A stretch of DNA of 64,000 bases from an uncultured Lachnospiraceae bacterium (lineage in GTDB: Bacteria; Bacillota; Clostridia; Lachnospirales; Lachnospiraceae): NCBI GenBank assembly GCA_900551895.1, contig URXX01000001.1, positions 1 through 64,000 on the forward strand, read 5' to 3'. Shown piece after piece: positions 7,662 to 14,693 of the stretch. The notes below the pieces were generated by a model. The model did no database searches. It was not told where the DNA came from and saw nothing but the letters and a program-made list of their open reading frames with translations. The position numbers and the translations under genes are program-made. Numbering within the stretch: the first letter of the stretch is position 1; each line of letters opens with the position of its first letter.

Positions 7662-10502
7662 ATGAAAAACAAAAGAAGCAGAAAAGAAGTGTACAGAGTT
7701 TGGCTTTCATTGGCATTGATTTTATGCGTAGTATTTTCTTCTGTTCCTACCCATACCTTATATGCAGGAACAGAACATTTTATCGGTTTGGAAGATACAA
7801 AGGTAGAAGAGAATACGAAAATTGATTTGTTGGAAAATGTTTCCGCTTATGGGAATGATAATGAAAAACTGGAAGTCAAGATCAAAAATGTAACATGTGA
7901 AACAGATAACACATATCGGTATGATCACTCGAATGTATTGACGGTTGGAAAGGCAGGTTCTGTCTATACTGTGGAATATGCGGCGACATCTTCGGCAGAT
8001 GATACTAAGGAGTATTTCGGAAAACGAAAAATTGTCAGTACGAAATCAAAAGAGGACAGTTTAAGAGAAGAAGTCAAAACACAGGGAACAAATAAAGAGT
8101 TTGACGAAAATCAGCCGTTTACCGTTTCTGAATTAGAAGGAATGGGATACAGCGTGCAAATGGAAGGGGCAAAGATTCCTATTGAGAATTTTAAACTGCA
8201 ATGCCTGAATGAAAAAGCAGGAGAAATGCCGTGTGATGATTTGGAATTTTCTAAATTGACAACATTTATTGCAGGTGGCAAAATCAAGGACCATGTGCCT
8301 CAATATGTGCAAAACGGCAATAATAAACTGCATTCGTATGTAAAAGCCCATGTCGGAGAGGTTGCCGTTTATTATATGGGGAAATTGCATATAGAAGACG
8401 GGGAAACATCAGAAGATTATATTTATTATACGACAGATACGCAGATTACCAATAAAACAGTCTATGCGGTTTTGAAAAAGCAGGAGAACGAAAAAATCAC
8501 ATTAACTTATTCCCATGAAGCAGATTATAGAGTGCAGTACCAGTTGTTTGAAAAAGGAGCGCATAATGAGGAAAAAGGTCCTGACGGTTGGAATTATAGC
8601 GATGTATTTGGAGAAGACAGAGCGATTTCAGTAAAAAAAGGTCAGGAAATCAGTGTAAAAGTTAAAATTCCGAGAGGATATAAAGCGACGATTAAAGCCG
8701 TACGTACCGGTGAAACTTCGGAACACGATGAAACACTCGGCGAGATGATGGCTTTTGAAAGAGATGAGAATAAAATTAATCTAAAACAAGGCAGTCCTAA
8801 TTCCATGAAATATGAAACCTCTTTTAATATTAAGAATGTTACAAGTGATATTCTTATTACGGTGGAATATGAAAAGGTAAAAGAAATACATTTTAATGCA
8901 TATATGTGGACGCAGACTGCTTATGCGAAAGACAGAATAAAAATCCATGGCGGTGAAAATCCGACGGAAAGTAATTCGAATATGACAACAACAGGTCATT
9001 CATTTATTTGGGAATGGGACGGTGTTACAACAGGAAAAGGTCCGAACGGTTCGGGAAACGGTGAAATTACGTCGCACACATGGGAATTGGACCAGTTGGA
9101 AATCAACGATGAAGCGTTGATTATTCCCATGGTTTCTCTGAATGATGTCAATAAAACGATAACAAAAAGAACAACGCTTTCATCGGGAACAGAAGTTACG
9201 TTGTCCGTTACCTCGGCAGGTGGGACAAATGCTTATGACGGGAAGCGACATTATAGGTTGCAGATTGACAACTGTTATGAAGACGTAACGATTACAGGCG
9301 GAAATATGGTGGCACACAGACATCAGGAATACGCAATTCGTGAATTATTCGGTGTCGCCTCTCCGGGATTCTATGCTTATGATGAAGCCTCTAATAATGG
9401 CAAGGATACTTGGCATGAAATGCGTCAGGATACGTTGATTGGGAAAATCGTAGACGGGAAACATGACAATGACTGGACAGACCCGATGAGATTTAAACGT
9501 CAGACAGGACTTTATAAGCCGGATATTTCTTTTACTACAAAAGAGGGGGATGTTTTACAGAGTAATTATACAGTAGGACTTGATGAAGACGGCGATAAGA
9601 AACCTTATATTGAATATTTAATCCGTAAAGACAACAATACTTCAGATAATGCGGCAATAGGGGAGTATGACGTTGTTTCATGGGACGATTGGAAAGAGAG
9701 TCCGGACGGTTATTATTATTTCAGAGGAAGTCAGGAAGTAAAGGAATATGTCGGTGGAAAGTATAATGACCCAAACAGTCACTGGAATCCGAATGATGCA
9801 TATAAAGGGGTTATTTTGGTCAATATCAAGGCACACCCTATCCGCATTGGTTTGGATTATTTGAACGGCGCTGATGAACAGGGGAAAACCGCCCCAAAAG
9901 CAGAAGATATTGTAAATCTTCCGGAAACGCAGTATGGCGGAAAGGACGGGTATAATCTTGTAAATAACCAAAGACTGCTAATGTCTAATATGATTCCGGT
10001 GGATAAAGAAAATCAGTTTGTATTTGACCATTGGGAAGTTCAGGCAACAGACCGAGGAAAAAGTGAAGAACAGTTTTGGGGTTATCTTACAGGAGAACCG
10101 AAGCGAGATGAGAATGGCGACTGCTATACAGCAAGAAGCGGACAGGAATATTTCTTGGATGTTGATATGCTGAATACATTAGATCATTGCTTTTATATGA
10201 AAGCCGATCCGAATACAGACCAAACGAACGGAAACCCATTGAACGATAAACCCCATAAGGGAGCGCAGACGCATGCAATTATTACGGTTCGTGCCGTATG
10301 GAAGAAGCATGACAGTAAACCTACCATACCGTATACGGTAAAATATGTTACAGCGGAGATTAAAGACGGAAAAATTGATACAACAACGGAAAAAGTTATT
10401 GAGGAGCGTACCCATACGGTAAATGAGGGTGCTATGCTTGTGACGGATTTGTATCAGGACGGAAGCAAGACACCTTGTTGTATTTCTTTACCATGCGGAT
10501 AA
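7662..10502 (+). CDS. Large secreted surface protein (adhesin/pilin), C-terminally truncated
   Basis: A 946-residue reading frame with a clear signal peptide: basic KNKRSRK, then the hydrophobic VWLSLALILCVVFSSV and a likely cleavage after TLYAG. The rest is polar, repetitive beta-strand-like sequence typical of Gram-positive adhesins. A late segment (around TVKYVTAEIKDGKID) resembles the repeat modules of such proteins. There is no sorting signal or C-terminal membrane anchor. The frame ends abruptly in a low-quality tail (KTPCCISLPCG) exactly where the genes of a foreign element begin. A fragment with the missing kind of C-terminus (domain plus membrane anchor) lies at 12,552. It is probably the front part of one interrupted gene and might now release an unanchored product. 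Confidence 0.75.
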   Translation: MKNKRSRKEVYRVWLSLALILCVVFSSVPTHTLYAGTEHFIGLEDTKVEENTKIDLLENVSAYGNDNEKLEVKIKNVTCETDNTYRYDHSNVLTVGKAGSVYTVEYAATSSADDTKEYFGKRKIVSTKSKEDSLREEVKTQGTNKEFDENQPFTVSELEGMGYSVQMEGAKIPIENFKLQCLNEKAGEMPCDDLEFSKLTTFIAGGKIKDHVPQYVQNGNNKLHSYVKAHVGEVAVYYMGKLHIEDGETSEDYIYYTTDTQITNKTVYAVLKKQENEKITLTYSHEADYRVQYQLFEKGAHNEEKGPDGWNYSDVFGEDRAISVKKGQEISVKVKIPRGYKATIKAVRTGETSEHDETLGEMMAFERDENKINLKQGSPNSMKYETSFNIKNVTSDILITVEYEKVKEIHFNAYMWTQTAYAKDRIKIHGGENPTESNSNMTTTGHSFIWEWDGVTTGKGPNGSGNGEITSHTWELDQLEINDEALIIPMVSLNDVNKTITKRTTLSSGTEVTLSVTSAGGTNAYDGKRHYRLQIDNCYEDVTITGGNMVAHRHQEYAIRELFGVASPGFYAYDEASNNGKDTWHEMRQDTLIGKIVDGKHDNDWTDPMRFKRQTGLYKPDISFTTKEGDVLQSNYTVGLDEDGDKKPYIEYLIRKDNNTSDNAAIGEYDVVSWDDWKESPDGYYYFRGSQEVKEYVGGKYNDPNSHWNPNDAYKGVILVNIKAHPIRIGLDYLNGADEQGKTAPKAEDIVNLPETQYGGKDGYNLVNNQRLLMSNMIPVDKENQFVFDHWEVQATDRGKSEEQFWGYLTGEPKRDENGDCYTARSGQEYFLDVDMLNTLDHCFYMKADPNTDQTNGNPLNDKPHKGAQTHAIITVRAVWKKHDSKPTIPYTVKYVTAEIKDGKIDTTTEKVIEERTHTVNEGAMLVTDLYQDGSKTPCCISLPCG

Positions 10503-10553
10503 ATAAGGCGTTATAATCAATGGCAACTTTCGGCTTGCCCTTATGATTGACAA

Positions 10554-11120
10554 ATGAAACAACAAGAACTTGCGGACAAAATCGGTATCAATATGCAGAG
10601 CCTTTCCAAGATTGAACGTGGTGTAAATTATCCTACCTTTGATACGCTGGAAAAGATAATGGACGTACTGGGAGTAACACCCAATGAATTATTATCGGGA
10701 GAATGGAAGTATGTTAATCAAGCCGAAAAGGAAGTCTGCCAGTTTTTAAGAATTGAAGAACGATTAAATGCAGAACTAAAACATGGACATTATGACAACT
10801 TCTTTGACAGCGAGGAAGAATGGCTGGAATATGAGTTGGAAAAGTTACGGGAATATATTACCGACTATATCAACGGGAAAAGCATTGAAGCGTCTGACCT
10901 TTACCCAATCAAAGAATTTATCCAGCATTTGAAATTTCAAAAACTGTTAAACCGCTATGATGATTTATACAGCATGGATATGTTTGGGGAAAGCATAGAG
11001 GGGCATAAATATAGGACACCTTATCAAGTGGTAAAAATGATAAACCCAAATTCAAAAGAAGATATGGAATTATTACGGGAAGTATTGAAAAATAACCATT
11101 TTGATGATGAGGACGAATAA
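10554..11120 (+). pseudogene. XRE-family regulator lacking its N-terminus
   Basis: 188 residues starting MKQQELADKIGINMQSLSKIERG, which is helix 2 onward of an XRE/Cro helix-turn-helix. The usual first helix (about 10-13 residues) is missing. An in-frame TGA lies one codon upstream and there is no ribosome site. The C-terminal 120 residues are acidic and helical with no recognised domain. It therefore looks like the surviving part of a regulator cut at the left junction of the inserted element. It could still be translated weakly. Confidence 0.6.
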
Positions 11121-11152
11121 CTTTTTTCCTCTTTGTAGAAGATACAGCAAAC

Positions 11153-11215
11153 AAAAAGCCCAGTAAAGAGTGCAAAGCACCACCAATGGTGGCAAGGCTC
11201 TTGACAGGGCTTTTT
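11153..11215 (+). terminator. Terminator after the truncated XRE gene
   Basis: AAAAAGCCC (11153-11161) pairs with GGGCTTTTT (11207-11215), enclosing a second CACC/GGTG hairpin. It ends in a T-run. Confidence 0.75.
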
Positions 11216-11333
11216 CTTTTCTGTTGTGGGTAATCAAGAGGAAGAAAGGGATAAAAGTGATTTGTGTTAAATCAGACAAAAGCGTGTATCTCTGCAAGGG
11301 GCACACACCTATCCGATAGAAAATTATAAATGC

Positions 11334-11384
11334 GATATATTTATATCATTTTCTATTGACACTCTTTCATCAAAGTGATATATT
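11334..11384 (+). promoter_or_regulatory. Promoter and putative operator for the DUF3796/HTH pair
   Basis: TTGACA (11356-11361), 17 nt, TATATT (11379-11384). The motif GATATATTT occurs at 11334 (as part of a near-palindrome GATATATTTATATC) and again over the -10 box. These repeats are candidate binding sites for the small HTH protein encoded downstream. Confidence 0.6.
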
Positions 11385-11430
11385 TGTCTTGTAAAGATAC
11401 AAAAACATCACATTGGAAAGAGGTATGATT

Positions 11431-12084
11431 ATGTCAAAGAAACAAATTAAAACTTTTATCATTACTAGTATTATATGGCTAGTTTGCCTTATTGCAGGCA
11501 TCACACATTCACTTCTATATAATGAAGGACGCTGGGTAGTAGAAATGGATTTGGAAAATTTATATTTTTCTGTAAAGGACATTCCTATGCTGACAGTTGG
11601 TGTATTGACTATTCTTTGGGGGATTTATGTCGTTATGGTAGCATTTAAAATCATTTTCAATGTTCTTTTTCCACAGGATAGTTCCAATCCGAGTTATACA
11701 AAAAAAATACCGTCTTTTATGGGAATATTTGGAATATGCGGTTTTCTGGGATTTTTAGGTTTTTGGACATATAGTGAATATGGTGTTGTGTCTCCGTTCC
11801 TATTTTTCGCTCTCTTTGGGCTATTTGGATTGCTTTTTGAGGGTAAACTCTCACACACTTTGAAAGATGAATTGTTTCAACAGAACAAAGTACGAGCAGA
11901 TTTAAAAGCCTATAAAACGGGATTTATCCTTTTAGTGTTTGTTGTTCTGTTTAGTCGGTGGCATGTACTTGCCCTCAATGCAGAATGGTGTGCAATCTTT
12001 CTGCTTATATCCGTTTCTCTTATTGTGGCAATTATATTGTTTCAAAAAAGCTATTTATTGTATCACTATGAAAAAGAGGAATAA
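11431..12084 (+). CDS. DUF3796-like multi-pass membrane protein
   Basis: A 217-residue integral membrane protein with about six hydrophobic segments (near residues 7-28, 50-75, 95-115, 120-140, 165-185 and 190-210). A glycine/phenylalanine-rich stretch (FMGIFGICGFLGFLGFWTYSEYG) resembles the DUF3796 family, whose function is unknown. The start at 11431 follows AAAGAGGT; an in-frame ATG at 11413 is less well placed. It is coupled to the HTH gene two bases downstream, a pairing often seen on mobile elements of gut Firmicutes. The pair may act as a membrane sensor with its repressor, but that is inference. Confidence 0.65.
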   Translation: MSKKQIKTFIITSIIWLVCLIAGITHSLLYNEGRWVVEMDLENLYFSVKDIPMLTVGVLTILWGIYVVMVAFKIIFNVLFPQDSSNPSYTKKIPSFMGIFGICGFLGFLGFWTYSEYGVVSPFLFFALFGLFGLLFEGKLSHTLKDELFQQNKVRADLKAYKTGFILLVFVVLFSRWHVLALNAEWCAIFLLISVSLIVAIILFQKSYLLYHYEKEE

Positions 12085-12086
12085 GT

Positions 12087-12287
12087 ATGGGAGTAAATTT
12101 CAAATGTAATCTAAAAGTATATCGTGTGGCACAGGGATTAACACAAGAACAACTCGCAGAAAAGGTCGGTGTTCGCCGGGAAACGATTATGCGTTTAGAA
12201 AAGGCACAGTATAATCCCTCCCTAAAATTAGCGATTGATATTTCAAGAGTTGTGAATGCTCCGATAGAGAAGATTTTTGTTTTTTAA
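12087..12287 (+). CDS. Small XRE/YozG-like helix-turn-helix regulator
   Basis: A 66-residue protein that is almost entirely one XRE-type HTH. Helices cover LKVYRVAQGLTQEQLAEKVGV, the recognition segment RRETIMRLEKAQYNPSLKLAIDI follows, and it closes with APIEKIFVF. It is intact, with ribosome site GAGGAATAAG overlapping the end of the DUF3796-like gene, so the two are translated together. It probably controls its own operon through the GATATATTT repeats at 11,334 and 11,378. Confidence 0.8.
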   Translation: MGVNFKCNLKVYRVAQGLTQEQLAEKVGVRRETIMRLEKAQYNPSLKLAIDISRVVNAPIEKIFVF

Positions 12288-12551
12288 TATAGGAGTGAAA
12301 ATATGATAAGACTAAAAACGAGATGGTAAAAAGCATTGAAGTTTTAAATCAAATGAAGTAATTAGTAGTATAAATGAAGATAAGGGAGATACACAGTTAT
12401 TTGTGCTATCTCCCGTAGTAATTTTACAGTCATATCAAGGCTCATTCAATCGTGGTAAATTCGTGGTAAAATGAGTGTTTTTCTATACCTCAAAGTGCTT
12501 GAAAGTATAGTGTTTATGCGGATAATTGAAAATTAGATATAAAATTTGTAA
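12288..12551 (+). other. Gene-free right part of the element remnant
   Basis: 264 bp without a supported gene. It has a hairpin GGGAGATA/TATCTCCC (about 12385-12415), the tandem GTGGTAAA repeats and several stop codons in all frames. It probably represents the DNA once downstream of a lost integrase gene. Confidence 0.5.
12452..12470 (+). repeat. Tandem GTGGTAAA integrase arm-type repeats
   Basis: GTGGTAAA at 12452-12459 and 12463-12470, an 11-nt period. Such direct repeats are typical of the arm-binding sites of Tn916-family tyrosine integrases. Confidence 0.5.
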
Positions 12552-13133
12552 ATAAATACATATAAGAAAAATGATGCGTCCTTAATCATTGACAAGATTA
12601 CAAAAAGTAATCAAAAAGACGGAAAAGATTATGCGGATAAAACAAAACAGTTTGATTTTACCGTGAAATTTGTTAAATCAGCAACAGAAGATACTTTAGA
12701 GAATTTTACAGGAACACTTACAAGAAAAGACGGGAAAGCAGAAACAGTTACATGCAAAGACGGAACAGCAACTTTTAAATTGGCTGACGGAGATAAAGTG
12801 GAATTTAAAAATCTTCCAGTAGGAACGACATATTCTGTAACAGAAGCGGGTGTAAAAGATGATTATACACCTAGCGTTAGCGTTGTAGAAAATGGTGTTA
12901 AAACAGTAGAGAAGAATGGAACGGATGCAGATGACTTAACTTCTTTAAACGGAGAAAAAAATAACTTAGTTGGAGAAGGGAAAAATCAGGTAACTTTTAC
13001 AAATACATATAAAGATATTGCTATCACAGGTATTGTAATGAATAATCTTCCGTTTATTTTATTAATCGTTGTTGCAGCAGCAGCCTTTGGAGCATTGGCA
13101 GTTGTAAAAAAACGCAGAACATCTGAAAGATAG
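12552..13133 (+). pseudogene. C-terminal fragment of a pilin/adhesin with membrane anchor
   Basis: The frame is open from 12552 but has no sound start or ribosome site (first candidate GTG at 12663). It encodes one complete Cna-B/streptococcal-pilin-like domain, from ASLIIDKI through QFDFTVKF and LPVGTTYSVTEAG to VTFTNTY. A short linker (KDIAITGI), a hydrophobic helix (LPFILLIVVAAAAFGALAVV) and the basic tail KKRRTSER follow. No LPxTG is present; the segment before the helix would have to carry a variant sorting signal. It lies in the same orientation as the truncated adhesin and directly before sortase B. It is most simply the severed 3' end of that adhesin gene. Confidence 0.7.
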
Positions 13134-13903
13134 TGAAGAACGCAAAGAAGATAATCGAAATTGCAGATAAGACGGTCAACTGGCTGATTGTGATTTGTTT
13201 CCTGCCATTATTACTCTATGGAATTTATGGAATATGGGATTCAAATTGCATTAATCAGCAGGCAGATGCTTCCAATTACGAAACGTATAAACCGACTGCA
13301 GAGAACGATATGTCCTTTGCGGAACTTCAAAAGAAAAATCCGGAAGTGTTCGGCTGGCTTACGGTGGATAAGACGCATATAGATTATCCGCTGGTACAGG
13401 GAGAAGACAATTCCGAGTATGTAAATAGGAATGTTTTGGGAGAATTTTCACTTTCCGGAAGTATTTTTCTTGATTGCAATAATAAAAAAGACTTTTCGGA
13501 TATGAACAGTATTATTTATGGGCATCATATGGCAAAAGATGCGATGTTTGGAGAATTGGAGTATTTTCAGGAGAAGTCTTATTTTGAGAAACATTCTCAT
13601 GGGGAACTGTATTATGAAGGAAAGTGGCATACAGTAGAATTTTTTGCTTTCCTTCATGCAGACGCCTATGACAGCGTGCTGTATAATACGAATTTACGGA
13701 GAGTAACGGATATGACAATGTATTTAGAGTATATCAGACAGCACGCAATACAGTTTAAAGAACTTTCATTTCGGGAGGATGAAAGATTTGTAACTTTATC
13801 AACCTGTACTTCAGACAGTACAAACGGCAGGCATCTTTTAATTGGAAGAATAAAAGAAGATGCCGAGAATAAGCAGGGAGAACCGCAATATGAGAAAGAA
13901 TAA
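13133..13903 (+). CDS. Class B sortase
   Basis: A 256-residue membrane-anchored transpeptidase. One N-terminal transmembrane segment (residues about 17-36) is followed by the sortase barrel. The catalytic residues are visible as YGHHM (H131), TLSTC (C225) and NGRHLLIGR (R233). Overall it fits class B. In pilus islands such enzymes join pilin subunits or anchor them to the wall. The GTG start overlaps the stop of the pilin fragment by one base, and the end overlaps the next pilin gene, so the genes form one operon. It is intact although its upstream substrate gene is broken. Confidence 0.9.
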   Translation: MKNAKKIIEIADKTVNWLIVICFLPLLLYGIYGIWDSNCINQQADASNYETYKPTAENDMSFAELQKKNPEVFGWLTVDKTHIDYPLVQGEDNSEYVNRNVLGEFSLSGSIFLDCNNKKDFSDMNSIIYGHHMAKDAMFGELEYFQEKSYFEKHSHGELYYEGKWHTVEFFAFLHADAYDSVLYNTNLRRVTDMTMYLEYIRQHAIQFKELSFREDERFVTLSTCTSDSTNGRHLLIGRIKEDAENKQGEPQYEKE

Positions 13904-14531
13904 ACGTGTATGTATTTTAATGGCTTTATTGTTTAGTTTTCTGTGTTTCCCTAGCGATAAGGTTTTGGCAGCGTCAAATATGACGGAAGTGCCATTGACA
14001 ATAAAACAGAGTTTTGAAATCAAAAACCCCGCAAAAGAAATGGATTTTACGGGAAATTATGAATTTTGTGCTTTAGATGTGGATTCACCTATGCCGGAGG
14101 CTGCAAAAGAGGGTGTGTATGCTTTTTCGCTTAACGGCGAAGAAGCAAAAACAACAATTTCTTTACCGTATTTACACGCCGGTGTTTATCATTACCGGTT
14201 GGTTCAAACAACTAAGGAGAAAGAGTTTTATCAGTATGACAGAAGTTGTTATGACATCACAGTCTATGTAAAGAACGGAGAAAATGGGGAACTTATTCCG
14301 CAGATTGTTGCACAAAAAGAGGACGGAAAGAAATATGGAAAAGTGGAATTTCAAAATTCGTATCATGGGAAAAGTGCAGAAATTTTAAAGCCTTCAAATC
14401 CGAAAGAACCGATTAAAACAGGAGATCAGGCCAATGTGACACTGTATATACGGGTTTCTGTCGGGGCATTTTTACTGATGTTATCACTTCTTTGCTTTAA
14501 AGGCATATTCAGAAAAAACAATAGAATATAG
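13890..14531 (+). CDS. Small pilin with FctA-like isopeptide domain
   Basis: A 213-residue secreted protein. The signal peptide is MRKNKRVCILMALLFSFLCF, with cleavage near VLAA. A single domain similar to the streptococcal FctA/Spy0128 pilin-linkage domain follows (FTGNYEFCALDVD, FSLNGEEAKTTISLPYLHAGVYHYRL, VEFQNSY). The C-terminus has a sorting signal of PxTGD type (EPIKTGDQ), a hydrophobic helix and a basic tail (FRKNNRI). The start at 13890 follows GGGAG, inside the end of the sortase gene. It is likely a minor or basal pilin processed by the adjacent sortase. Confidence 0.8.
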   Translation: MRKNKRVCILMALLFSFLCFPSDKVLAASNMTEVPLTIKQSFEIKNPAKEMDFTGNYEFCALDVDSPMPEAAKEGVYAFSLNGEEAKTTISLPYLHAGVYHYRLVQTTKEKEFYQYDRSCYDITVYVKNGENGELIPQIVAQKEDGKKYGKVEFQNSYHGKSAEILKPSNPKEPIKTGDQANVTLYIRVSVGAFLLMLSLLCFKGIFRKNNRI

Positions 14532-14547
14532 GGAAGTGTATAGAGAT

Positions 14548-14591
14548 AAAAAACGTGTAGTTCTCAGTTTGTTTGAGGGTACACGTTTTTT
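14548..14591 (+). terminator. Terminator of the sortase/pilin operon
   Basis: AAAAAACGTGTA (14548-14559) pairs with TACACGTTTTTT (14580-14591) around a CTC/GAG inner stem. Confidence 0.88.
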
Positions 14592-14614
14592 GCATTTGCA
14601 AAAAAATAAAAAAA

Positions 14615-14657
14615 CTGGCACTCGAGGCTTGACATGGCTAACAACAAGTGTTATATA
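14615..14657 (+). promoter_or_regulatory. clpB promoter with degenerate CIRCE-like element
   Basis: TTGACA (14629-14634), 17 nt, TATATA (14652-14657). It is overlapped by CTGGCACTC-N9-CATGGCTAA (14615-14641), which matches the HrcA-binding CIRCE consensus TTAGCACTC-N9-GAGTGCTAA at 13 of 18 positions with the exact 9-nt spacer. The promoter is firm; HrcA control is tentative. No CtsR-type repeat was seen. Confidence 0.6.
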
Positions 14658-14693
14658 TAATATAGAACAAACAAAAAAGAGGAGGAGTGACAC

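Larger units (their letters stand above)
10470..12560 (+). mobile_element. Remnant of an integrase-type element interrupting the surface island
   Basis: About 2.1 kb of non-island DNA sits between the truncated adhesin and the pilin C-terminal fragment. It carries a 5'-truncated XRE gene, a DUF3796-like membrane protein with a partner HTH gene, and near its right side a tandem GTGGTAAA repeat (12,452 and 12,463) like integrase arm sites. No integrase, transposase or relaxase remains. The ends are approximate: the left is where the adhesin sequence becomes atypical and the right is where the pilin domain frame opens (12,552). ATGCGGATAA occurs at both edges but also inside the pilin domain, so it is not a secure boundary. 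Confidence 0.55.

Noticed and set aside
10493..12640. ATGCGGATAA as the att core of the 2-kb remnant
   Set aside because: It occurs three times (10493, 12516, 12631), the last inside the pilin domain, and joining at it does not restore an open frame. It is probably coincidental or only part of the story.
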